Shown here piece after piece: positions 54,390 to 64,000 of a stretch of DNA of 64,000 bases. The stretch comes from Heloderma charlesbogerti (taxonomy: Eukaryota > Chordata > Lepidosauria > Squamata > Helodermatidae). A program made the position numbers and the translations under genes. The stretch lies in assembly GCA_026122225.1 (NCBI GenBank), contig JANEZZ010002879.1, forward strand, positions 186,001 to 250,000. The letters run 5' to 3'. Numbering within the stretch: the first letter of the stretch is position 1; every line of letters starts with the position of its first letter. The notes beneath the pieces were generated by a model. The model saw nothing but the letters and a program-made list of their open reading frames with translations, made no database searches and had not been told where the DNA came from.

Positions 54390-56061
54390 TAGGGATGTAC
54401 GAAACACTTACCTGGTTTCATCCAGGGACATCCGCAGTGGAGGGGAGGCGCTCTGTCCCTCCCCCTGAAATCCTCGACAGGGGGGAGGCGATCCATTCTT
54501 CCCTCCCCCTGGAATTCTGCCCAGCTGGCTCCGCTCCGCCGCCAGGCTGCGGAGCTGCCGGCCGGGCCAACCCGCAGCAGGGCCTCCAGCCACTGCCGGG
54601 CTGCTGCGGACACAAATGGCGTCCTGAGTAGGGGACGCCATTTGCATCCCTATGGTAGCCCATGATAGGCTACGTGAATATTTACGTAGCCTATGACGGC
54701 AAGCAAAAAAAAAAAAAAGCATATGCAAATGGCGGCTACGGCAGCCAGCATTTGTGGCTTCCCTTTTGTTCCTCGCCATTTTAGACTATGTAAATATTTA
54801 CGTAGGCTATTACAGCGAGAAAAAAAGGAACGCAAATAGCGCCCACTATGCCATTTGCGTTCCCCCTTTTTTTTTGCCATAATAGCTTATGTAAATATTT
54901 ACGTCAGCTAAAACAGCGAAAAAAAAGGAACGCAAATGGCAGCCGCCATAACCACCGCCATTTGCGTATGCTGGGTTTTTTTACGTAAATAATTACGTAA
55001 CCTATCACGGCCTCTGCAGGGATGCAAATGGTGTTCCTGCTTTAGCCGTGATAGGCTACATAATTATTTATGTAGCCTATCACAGTTATGATGAGGAAGC
55101 GAATGTCAGATGTACAAAAGTCACTTACCTTTTGCGGATTATGTTTATGGTGGGAGGGGAGGCGTTCTGTCCCTCCCCCCAGAATTCTCGATGGGGGAGG
55201 GAGGCGATCCGTTCCTCCCCCCTGGAATCCTCCAAGGCTGGCTGTGCTCCGCAGCAGCTCCGTGGAGCAGCCGGCTAGGCCCAGCCAGGCCAGAGCCTTC
55301 CGCAGCTGGATTTCCTGCCGCAGAGGGCTCTGGGGGGAAAAAAACAAACAAACTGTGTATGCAAATGGCGGCGGCTATGGCCGCCGCCGTTTGCATTCCT
55401 TATTTTTGCCGTCTGAATCTACGTAAATATTTATGTAGACTATGACGGCGAAAATCAAGGGGAAGGCAAATAGTGTAGCGGGCACTATTTGCCTCCCTTT
55501 TTGATTCACCATTTTAGCCTACGTAAATATTTACGTAGGCTAAAACGGTGAATTAAAAAGGGACTCAAATAGCGCCCGCTACGCTATTTGCGTTCCCCTT
55601 TATTTTCGCCGTCATAGTCTATGTAAATATTTACGTAGATTAAGACGGCAAAAATAAGGAACACAAATGGCGGCGGCCGTAGCCACCGCCATTTGCGTAC
55701 GTGGTGTTTTGGGTTTTTTCAACCCAGCCATGATAGGGTACATAAATCTTTACATAGCCTATCACGTGGTGTGTGTTTTTTTAACCCAGCCATGATAGGC
55801 TATGTAAATCTTTACGTAGCCTACCACATCGTTTTTTGTTTTTGTTTTTTTTACAAGACAAATGGCGGTGGCAGCAGCCGGTCTGAAGACCAGCTACCGC
55901 AGCCGCCGCCACCCGGAAGATTCGCCCCAGGTAAGTCTCATCCTGGGGGGGATCCGCGGGGGGGCAGGGGGGGCAGGCTGTTCCGCCACAGATTTCGGGG
56001 GGCCGAATGTACTGGCATTCGGCCTCACTGAGATCCATGGCGGAATTCTCTGACATCCCTA
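54390..56061 (+). mobile_element. Palindromic hAT-like element, copy L (partial tandem dimer)
   Basis: 1672 bp. END-1 at 54390 is followed by a core, then a second END-1 in the same direction near 55104 (decayed terminus GTCAGATGTACAAAAGTCAC), a second core and END-2 at 56061. The left target is TTCCTCTC; the right flank reads TTCTTCCTCT, an imperfect match. Donors are at 54406-54411 and 55123-55128 (minus) and 55931-55936 (plus). The END-2 cassette is ATGGCGGTGGCAGCAGCC from 55863, with an open frame through CCCCAG|GTAAGT. Confidence 0.9.
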
Positions 56062-57650
56062 TTCTTCCTCTGCTTGCCTCAGCAGTAACATACAGTTGGT
56101 AGCAAGCCGGAGGGAGGCAAATGGGGTGAGAAGTGGTTGTGTCCTCATGAAGGAATCCTGAAATTGCCATTGGCCATAGAAGGATGCCAAACTCTTCAAC
56201 AGAATGAAAACTTTTTGAGAGATTGAGGAACGATCATGCTGGTGGCGAAAGCTAGTAAAAGCAAAATTATCTCATTAAACCTCTTCATTCGCTGCCTGAA
56301 AAAGCTCTATTAAAGCCACAGATGGGATTAAGAAAGGGCATCAAGATGAATGGAGTGTGGCCGTGTCAAGCTGGGGCTTTGCAGATTACATTCATCTTTT
56401 TCAAGAAAATAGTTTTTGACCTTAACATAATGTTAGGCAGCTTAACAAAGTTTTTGGGGTGGGATGGATATGAAAGGGGGAAAGTGTTATCTGACAAAGG
56501 AGGCCCTAAGAGAAGATAGTGTTGTGGGGGCAGTCCAGTGTTCAAATAAATATGGAGAGAGGTGTCTGTGTGTGTGTGTTTATTGGCCGGGGGGCGGGAA
56601 GTGGTGTAGTGGAGCCAGGGCACACAGGGATGAAGCACTGGCACTTTCTGATTAGCAGGGATGCTGATGTCATCTGCCACCCCCCTCAGAATTCCCGTTC
56701 CCTCTAAGTTTAGTTGTAATCCTCACAGTAGCAGGGGAGGGGGGATTTTCTCAGCAACAATATATAGTTCTGAGCTAACCCTGTTGTAATGCAAAGTATT
56801 TTGAGGTGGCCTGGTCTTGAATGGTCAATTAAGACCCATTAGCTTCATAAAAGACCTGTTTCTGGTAGAGATTAAAACTGCTACAATTGGTTTGTTGATA
56901 TGGATCTAGACAGCTACCTGCATCTTCAGCCTTTCCTTGGGGGTGTGGCTGTGGCGATTGTCATTGTGAACACCTGTGCTTCAAAATGTACCACTTCACC
57001 ATTGGTGGGGTGGCTTAATGCCCCAGCCCCTAACACCCATCAATTTATTCCAAATCATAGTCCATCGTACCATTTTCTAAGCATGGTAGCGAAGGGTGGG
57101 GTCACTAATGGTAGGTGGCTGGGACCCCTCTGTAATATAAACACTAGTGCCATACAAACTGTGGTTTGTTGGCTACTTGTTCTGTCAATATTCTGTCAAT
57201 ATTGTTGTCAGCTGTGTTTTCATGTTTAAAACATTTTAGTTGTTTGCTGGTGTTAGGGCCATTGGCTTGTTAGTGATGGCATATGCGCTTTAGAATAGAT
57301 GAATAAAAATGCATTATTTGGGGAAGGAGAACTGACAATTTTGATTAGGCTTCAGATTCTGGAAATCCTCCAGAAAGGATGTTTAAACTTTGACAGGAAT
57401 CTACAACTTACACATCCACATTAGGGAAGTAGTTCCAATGTGGAAGTCAGTGTTGTATGTTCCCAGAACTTCGATTCTCTCTCTCCCTCCCCCCGCCCCT
57501 CTCACACACACGTCATATACTCCACCTAGATAATACTAGAGTTGCCATTCTCCAAGGCTCAACTCCCTTTGCAAGATGTCTAGAAGCTAAGTTTCAGAGT
57601 CCCTTGTCACAGACTGGGTTGGACAGATCTTGCAGAGATTGACAGATTTC
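56062..57650. other. No gene recognised
   Basis: Short (TG)n near 56565-56580. Frames at 56366-56680 and 56900-57229 lack motifs. No repeat ends were identified. Confidence 0.45.
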
Positions 57651-57654
57651 CAGG

Positions 57655-58053
57655 ATTAAGTTCCATTCCATAATGTCCATATAAGTGTGTGAGGGTTTTT
57701 CTTTGTGTGTGTGTTTTACATCAGAACTTCTTTCTGCACATTTTTCCAAATGTATGCATTTTTGTGCCCATTTTTCTAATGTGCACATTTTTTTTCAAAG
57801 AACTTTTCATTCACATACTGCAGGTTTGCATGCATGCTTCTCAAATATACACATTTTGTGCACACTTTCCACTATTATACATATTTTGGTGTGCATTGCA
57901 TTCACACACCTCTCCCTCAACAAGCTGCGTCACCAAGCTCAGAAAAGTGCAGATTTCAAGATGCAACTCTTTCTCAGCTATTGGTTCGGGAGGTGTGAAT
58001 TTGCTGCATTTGTATTAAAAACCTGACATGACCAATTTTTCACCCATCCCTAG
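57655..58053. mobile_element. hAT-type MITE relative (family 3-like)
   Basis: Repeated 'tttttccaaatgtatgcatttttgtg' and 'tgcacatttttt' blocks, with a right terminus 'tttttcacccatccctag'. The interior vocabulary is that of family 3. The left boundary is uncertain. Confidence 0.45.
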
Positions 58054-58461
58054 TTGCAGGTATCTAAACACATACAGATGAACAGTACGATGCCATGTAG
58101 TGCACAGTCTGAAATTTCCACTGTTGGTGAGATGCATTTTAAACTGTTGATAACAGTGTGTTTGACAGTTATGTCTTTGTAGTAAGTCAGACTGGTCCAA
58201 CCATTTGCAGCAACTGGGGAAACAAAAGGTGTAAACCCTCTTTGAAGTTTGGGGGGAGCAGGAGAAACATGCAGGTGGGGGTGGGCAGATGTTCAGGTGA
58301 GATGGGCACTTACAATTATTTGAGATGGCCAAGGTTGTTGTTTTAATCCCCATACCCTCCCTTTAACCTATTGAAGTGTCCAGCTACCACTTCAAGTGTC
58401 TGCCTGTCTGTCTTGGCTTCTGCATACTTGAAAATGAGGGCTGGATACCCCTAGAAACAAT

Positions 58462-59310
58462 GCCAGAGTGGTGCAATGGTTAGAGCTTTGGACTGTGATG
58501 TGGCTGCAAAAAAGGCAAATGCTATTTTAGGCTGCATTAATAGAAGCATAGCTTCCAAATCCAGGGAAGTACTAATTCCCCTCTACTCAGCACTGGTTAG
58601 GCCTCATCTGGAGTACTGTGTCCAGTTCTGGGTGCCACATTTTAAGAAGGATGCAGACAAACTGGAGAGGGTTCAGAGGAGGGCAACAAAGATGATCAGG
58701 GGACTGGTAACAAAGCCCTACGAAGAGAGACTGAAAGAACTGGGCATGCTTAGCCTTGAGAAGAGAAGACTGAGTGGAGATATGATAGCACTCTTCAAGT
58801 ACTGGAAGGGTTGTCACTGAGAGGAAGGCCAGGATCTCTTCTTGATCATCCCAGAGTGCAGGACATAGAATAATGGGCTCAAGTCACAGGAAGCCAGATT
58901 CTGGCTGAACATCAGGAAAAACTTCCTAACTGTTAGAGCAATATGACAATGGAGCCAATTACCTAGGGAGGTAGCGGGCTCTCCCACATTGGAGGCATTC
59001 AAGATGAGGCTGGACAGCCACCTGTCAGGGATGCTCTGACTTAGATTCCTGCATTGAGCAGGGGGTTGGACTCGATGGCCTTGTAGACCCCTTCCAATCC
59101 TACTATTCTATGATTCTATGACTAGGACTCAGTAGATCTGGGTTCTCATTCTCACTTGTCCATGAAGCTCGCTGGGTCATTTTGCCACTCAGTCATTGAC
59201 TCTCAGCCTAACCTACCCCACAGGGTTGTTGCAATGATAACATGGAGAGGAGGAGGGCCATGTAAGCTGCCTTGGGTTCCTTGCAAGAGGAAAAAAAGGC
59301 AGGATATAAA
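58462..59310 (+). mobile_element. Sauria-SINE-like element, split by a CR1 fragment
   Basis: The tRNA-like head 'gtgcaatggttagagctttgg' precedes the CR1 insert. The body resumes with 'gatctgggttctcattctcac', 'gaagctcgctgggtca', 'ctcagcctaacctacc', 'cacagggttgttgcaatga' and ends 'aggcaggatataaatg'. These blocks in this order are the Sauria SINE, a squamate family that shares its 3' end with BovB. This is the strongest lineage marker in the window. Confidence 0.85.
58495..59122 (+). mobile_element. CR1 LINE 3' fragment inside the SINE
   Basis: Encodes the CR1 RT C-terminal segment ([40 protein letters not shown]) from 58491 to a stop at 58818, then the 3' UTR and the terminal octamer repeats at 59105-59120. 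Short GGACT repeats at 58490-58494 and 59125-59129 are the likely target duplication. Confidence 0.92.
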
Positions 59311-59936
59311 TGTATCAGTACCATGACGATGATAATAAAGATGATGCAGGGTCAGTCATTCTCAGGGCTGTGGCCTCTTGTAGCAGTACCTTGGCACTTT
59401 AAAGGGTTAAATGAAATCCCTCCGCCATCTTGTTTATTGAACTACCACCTCCCAAAGCCAAGTTATCCTTCCTCCTCCCCAATTTTGTAGGGAATGAATG
59501 GTCCAACCAATGAATGTGGGAGAAGGTGCTGCTCTACTTTCTGGGATATTTTTTTAATATAAATACTGACACCATCTTGCTTTTAAAACATAGTAGGGCT
59601 GTAGCAGAGTATATAAATACAACTTCAAGCAGAAGAACTTTCAGCGATGCATAATGGCAGAGTGGTGAGGAACCTGGGCAGTGACCCTTGTTATGAAAAT
59701 AAAGATATTTCTAGTGTGTTACATGCGCATGGATGGGTCTGTCAATTTTGGTTTCTCTCAGTTTTTCTCTCTCTCTCTCTTTGAAATCTTAAACGTCATT
59801 TGTCCCAAAATTTGATTTTTTTAAAAAAATTGCTTTAAAACGGAAATGGATTTTTATTCTCTCAGCATACTTGGCAGCAATGACATTTGTCTATGTTATG
59901 CCTTTGTTTGTTTGTTTTACCAGTTGTATATTGTTC
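59311..59936. other. No gene recognised
   Basis: (CT)n near 59765-59780 and AT-rich sequence. Confidence 0.45.
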
Positions 59937-60048
59937 ATTTGTTGTTGTTCAGTCATTCAGTCGTGTCCGACTCTTCGTGACCCCATGGACCATAGCATGC
60001 CAGGCCTTCCTGTCCTCCGCTCTCTCCCGGAGTGTGCTCAAGTTCATG
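59937..60048 (-). mobile_element. BovB LINE 3' end fragment (copy 6)
   Basis: The reverse complement matches the last 112 bp of BovB ('gtgtccgactcttcgtgacc' on the plus strand). It is a severely 5'-truncated insertion. Confidence 0.93.
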
Positions 60049-60109
60049 TTTGTTTTATACATTTGCAGAAATTTGTACCATCTTCATAGATTAATAAAAT
60101 TTATTTAAA

Positions 60110-60445
60110 AATGCTTTAAAATTCATATATATGCTTTTGTGCACATTTCTCCTAATACATGCATTTTCCCATGCAGTGTTGCCTAGAAAACACATTTTGT
60201 GCAAGCAGTTTTCCTAGGATGCATTTTAACGCTATTTTCCCTAATGTACACATTTTTGTGTGCACTTCCTGCTTTTCTACAGTCTTCCCTTTTGTATACA
60301 TTTTTTCATTAGATAATTCCCTTGCAAAATTTGGAGCGGTGTGAGTTTTGTAGGGTAACTGAATTTCAGTTCATGCATTGGTTCAAAAGTGCAAAACAAG
60401 GTGTGTTCACATGAAAATGTTAACTGAATGAATTTCTCCTCTATC
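60110..60445. repeat. Degenerate 'tgcacatttttc' repeat tract
   Basis: Imperfect units such as 'ttttgtgcacatttctcctaatacatgcatttt' occur several times, as in the MITE interiors at 27000-27310 and 57720-57900. No boundaries were determined. Confidence 0.45.
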
Positions 60446-60480
60446 TCCCCCAGCGCTCGCTTGTGCTCTCTCTCTCTCGG

Positions 60481-61820
60481 CATTTCTACACCAGCCTAAA
60501 ATCTTGCATTTAAAATGGGGCTTTCTGCTTCCGTTTTAAATGCAGGATCACAACTGACTCCCTTTATGCGCACTCCCTTTCCTTCCTCCCCCTCTTCCCT
60601 CCTTCTCCCAATATCTGAGTCTTCCATGATCTTTCATTGATCTTGCTCCTCTTCTTGCCACTTTAACTCTTTTGATGGCGGAAACTGAAGCGGAACACAA
60701 TGGGGTAATTTGATAGCTCATTATCTGCGATCTATTTAAAAACAGAACAAAGGGCATTTAGTGCAGGAGGGTCACAGCGTTGTGTAAAGAGCCCACAAAC
60801 TAGGGATGGGGGAGAATTTGTCCCCGAAACTTCAGGGGCCGAGTGCCAACGCATTCGGTCCTCCAAAGGTTGTTTGGGGAGAAATTCTCTGCCCCCCCCC
60901 CCGGGATGGAACTTACCTTTCACGAATGTCCCTCCCGGCGGCGGGTCCCGGCAGTGGTTCGGCAGGTCTTCGTCAGGGGCGGGGGCGGCAGCCGGTCTTT
61001 CGACCGGCTGCCGCCACCGCCATTACAAGAAAAGTAAAAAAAAAAACCCGCCCCTGTGATAGGCTATGTAACGATTTACGTAGCCTATCACGACTAGATC
61101 TGCAAAGTCACCCATGATAGGCTACGTTAATCGTCACGTAGCCTATCACGGGTGACTTTAAAAAAAAAAAAAGCGCGTACGACTAATGGCGGCCCCCATA
61201 GGGAGCCACCATTCGCGTTCCTTATTTGGTCGCTGTAGTCTAAGTAAAGATTTACGTAGACTACGGCGAAAATAAGGAAAACGCAAATAGCGTTGCCCTT
61301 ATTTTTGCCGTAGTCTACGTAAATCTTTATGTTGACTACAGGGACCAAATAAGGAACACGAATGGCGGCTCCCTATGGGGGCCACCATTTGCATATGCAC
61401 TTTTTTTTTTTCTTTTCACAGTCACCCGTGATAGGCTACATGATGATTAACATAGCCTATCATGGCTGACTTTGCAGATCTAGCCGTGATAGGCTACATT
61501 AATCGTTACGTAGCCTATCACAGGGGTGTTTTTTGTTTTGTTTTTTCTTTTGAAGTTCGCGGCCGGGGAGACGGGGCACTTCTCCCTGGCCTGAATTTCG
61601 GCCGGGCGAGGCGGGAAGCCTCCCCCCTGGCCTGAATTTTGGCCGGGCGAGGAGGGAAGCCTCCCCCCCCAGCCTGAAGTTCGGGGGGAGCAGCAAAGCA
61701 CCTCCCCCCCACCGCGAAGCAAGCTGCGAGACCAGGTAAGTGACTTTCGTGCATCCCTACCACAAACGTCCGTGAAGGAGCAATCTCAATCACCGGATAA
61801 AAGTCTGGTGTGAAGGACCC
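60481..61820 (+). repeat. Dispersed repeat R, copy 2 (split by copy M)
   Basis: 60481-60800 and 61760-61820 together reproduce 3458-3880, including 'cacaactgactcccttta' and 'aacagaacaaagggcatttagtgcagg'. The comparison confirms that M is a clean insertion. Confidence 0.8.
60801..61759 (-). mobile_element. Palindromic hAT-like element, copy M
   Basis: 959 bp, END-2 left and END-1 right, with the perfect duplication CCACAAAC at 60793-60800 and 61760-61767. Donors are at 60911-60916 (minus) and 61736-61741 (plus). Core: two P1, hairpin, P2, centre, P2, hairpin, two P1, then CCTCCCCCC polypyrimidine repeats. On the minus strand the cassette frame from ATGGCGGTGGCGG closes at a TGA well before the donor. 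Confidence 0.95.
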
Positions 61821-61835
61821 CCTCACACCCTCTCT

Positions 61836-62740
61836 CTCACACACACACACCTGCCAGATGCATTCTCCAATAGATTATGTTTTGTCTAATTGTTTGGGAA
61901 GCCTTTATATCATGGAGAGAATACAAAAATAATTTCTAAAGCAGTTTCCTCCTTAAAGGGAACTGTAGGGAATTCAGAAGGAAATGAAAGTGGGATAAGC
62001 ACCCCAAGAAATGCAAAACGTACATATACGCACTGGGCCAATTCTTGACATCTGATCTTGGTTTTTGGCATATTAAGTCAAGAAGGACTCTAAGGCCTGC
62101 ACACTTTCCATTGCCCCTCTCCTGGTTTCAGATTCCCATTACTAAATCAAGATTATCACATCTTCCCATTTTAGATATAACAGAAAACTGTGATTTTAAA
62201 GGAAGTACAATAAAAGCACCGAATCCACTATGTGAGGGAGAGGGGCGGAGGGGAAAGATTATAGGCCTGATGATCATTCTCTGCTTATAAATATATGGAT
62301 CATGGCCTACCAAGCTTAGACCATCTGAATCAGGACACTCACGTTGCAGACATGTAGCTGCTGAATCTTGCTTTTAAGACTCAACAAATGTAGGCTTTTC
62401 AGACTCTATCTGAAAGTTGTCTGAATGCAAAGTACGTACTTTCAGTACATTAGAAGCTTAACAGCCTTATTCAAAGGGATGTTTGCAGTGCAGTTGCAGT
62501 CATGCTGGCATTAAAAAAAAAAATGCATTTGCACCAGCAATTTACCATTGGTTTACTGCTAAAAGTCTTAGGTTTCACAATTGACCAGCAGTTGTTTGGC
62601 TTTAAATTAGTCCTAGAAGATCCAACAGTAATATGCTGCTTTTTTCCCCTGGGATGATTCTAAGGGAGAGCATGGATAGATTTGAAGTCAGCCATGCTAT
62701 GTCTGTCCTCCTGGACAGAAAAAGGTTAGAGTGGCCTTTT
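61836..62740. other. No gene recognised
   Basis: (CA)n near 61840-61850. No motif-bearing frames. Confidence 0.45.
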
Positions 62741-62744
62741 CAAA

Positions 62745-62890
62745 AGCAGTCTTGAGAGGGGCTGCTATGTTGGTCTGTTGCAGCAAAAATAACTGAGTCT
62801 TGTGGCATCTTAAAGACCAACAAATTTGTTCTGACATAAGCTTATGCCAGAATGTCCACCTTATCTGATGTCCACCTCATCAGAAGTGTT
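62745..62890 (+). repeat. Interspersed repeat fragment
   Basis: 'gctgctatgttggtctgttgcagcaaaa...cttgtggcatcttaaagaccaacaaatttgttctgacataagctt' is a pattern widespread in reptile genomes. I do not assign the class. Confidence 0.5.
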
Positions 62891-63885
62891 AACCTCAAAT
62901 TGGCAGTACTGTATACACATGCTGGGATGGCCGGGGCAGGGGGTGGCCGGGGTGGTGGGGGATGTAAATGGTATTGTCAGGGAGAAATGCAAAGAAAGTA
63001 CATACAGTGATAACTACATTAACAGTTGCCATTCAAAAAACACTGTTGAGTGATAACACAGACCTCATTGGGGCATCATCCTATCTTCTTCATGGACCTG
63101 GAAGTTCCTTTGGTCCACAAGATGTCTTTAGTATTTACCTAAGGAAAAAGGATAAGCACTTATAAATAAATAAACCACCAACAAACATTTATTTGGTGGG
63201 TACTTCTTACTTAAGCTGTCCACACTCTACTTCCATTTTCAACAGAGCATGGTACATGATGCATATGAATAAATTGCCATAATATCACTTCAATATGCCA
63301 AAACAATATAACATTGTAAAAACAAAAGCATTTAAAAAACAACAACCAAAAGTTAAAACAAAGAATGGTATGGAGATATCCCCATTGTTCTGGACACATG
63401 TGAAGATGTTGGTGGAAAAACTTCCCTCTCAAAATCTGGCATAGTCTTAAACACAGTTTACTCCCAAGCATTATTTCTGTTCCCTTCCCAAGCAGAACCA
63501 AATAACCACTAATTAGGTCTTTTGTTCCCTTATTCTGAGCTAATGAGGAGTAATTGAGCCTTGTTGCACATTTGCTGTTTCAATGCTTACCTCAATAATC
63601 ATGGAAGATGTAGATCCTTGAATCCTGTCACTGGGCAATGTAAGGATTCTAATTCAACTTAAAAGCAACAACAACAACAACTACACATGCCCCAAAGTTT
63701 TGATTTAGTCTATTATTTGTATGTTTCTTTTCTGTTCAGGAGAAATCTGAGTGGCTTTCATCAAAAAATAAAACAAATACAAAGTCCTACAATGTCTTCT
63801 CCTATGTATTCTATCCCCATGTTGTTCAGCATTTCCATGAAACCATTACGGGAGGTCATCCAGGGATTCGAGGCTCTCGTCTCTT
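62891..63885. other. No gene recognised
   Basis: G-rich patch near 62925-62965 and (AAC)n near 63666-63682. Otherwise unassigned. Confidence 0.4.
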
Positions 63886-63889
63886 CTGT

Positions 63890-64000
63890 AGGGCTATAAG
63901 AGAAATTCATTTCAGTGCGTTTTTGAGCAGGATGTACCCAGTTCGCACGTTCTGGATCAAACATGGACTCGGACACAATTTTCAGTCAAAGTCCATTCAT
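63890..64000 (-). mobile_element. hAT-type MITE (family 3), cut by the window end
   Basis: 'agagaaattcatttcagtgc' and 'tggactcggacacaattttc' are the reverse complement of the right part of 35600-36055. The element continues beyond the window. Confidence 0.65.

Noticed and set aside
1526..61759. Autonomous hAT transposase for the A-M family
   Set aside because: Neither strand shows a frame with hAT dimerisation or catalytic motifs. The enzyme must lie outside this window.

Overview
This is a vertebrate nuclear window with no recognisable host protein-coding exon. It is built almost entirely from transposable elements inserted into one another. BovB (RTE-clade) LINEs, CR1 LINEs, a Sauria-SINE-like element and a tRNA-derived SINE with a typical reptilian body occur together, which points to a squamate reptile (lizard or snake). 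The species cannot be named from sequence reading alone.

Layout: (1) 1-10.6 kb holds degenerate repeats, a 5'-truncated BovB (6964-7917) and an almost intact Tc1-like transposon with one in-frame stop (8446-10091). (2) 10.7-15.4 kb is a full-length BovB with two insertions. (3) 15.4-22.1 kb holds a 250-bp hairpin, a CR1 tail, another insertion of the same kind and a duplicated 5S-rRNA-derived repeat. (4) 22.1-30.8 kb is a hAT-type MITE split by a near-intact BovB, followed by older repeats and a tRNA-SINE. (5) 30.8-42.7 kb is a divergent BovB, MITEs and a 4.1-kb CR1 locus split by a composite insertion. (6) 42.7-53.5 kb contains a MITE with an insertion and a BovB carrying three insertions. 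(7) 53.5-64 kb has an inverted repeat, a tandem composite, a Sauria-like SINE split by CR1, and a second copy of a repeat first seen at 3.5 kb, also carrying an insertion.

The most striking content is one family of thirteen non-autonomous elements, called copies A to M here. They begin TAGGGATG or TAGGGGTG, end CATCCCTA, and most are flanked by 8-bp target duplications, as expected of hAT transposons. Each has two different ends. END-1 starts TAGGGATGTACGAAAGTCAC. END-2 starts TAGGGATG followed by GAGAATT-type sequence. Between them lies a palindrome made of smaller palindromes: P1 (arms GTGATAGGCTACGT), P2 (arms AGTCTACGTAAA) and hairpins whose arms carry ATGGCGGC, a YY1-type motif. Near each end is a consensus 5' splice donor (GGTAAGT) directed OUT of the element. 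The END-2 donor is preceded in many copies by an ATGGCGGC start and a short GC-rich reading frame. This looks like a mobile, two-way first-exon cassette. Whether it is transcribed is inference.

The copies fall in BovB, CR1 and MITE sequence, so other copies of those host repeats act as empty sites that confirm insertion points and target duplications. In two cases the element supplies a start codon in frame with a BovB fragment, most notably a 568-codon frame (51801-53507) covering the whole BovB reverse transcriptase. No hAT transposase gene is present, so the mobilising enzyme must be encoded elsewhere.
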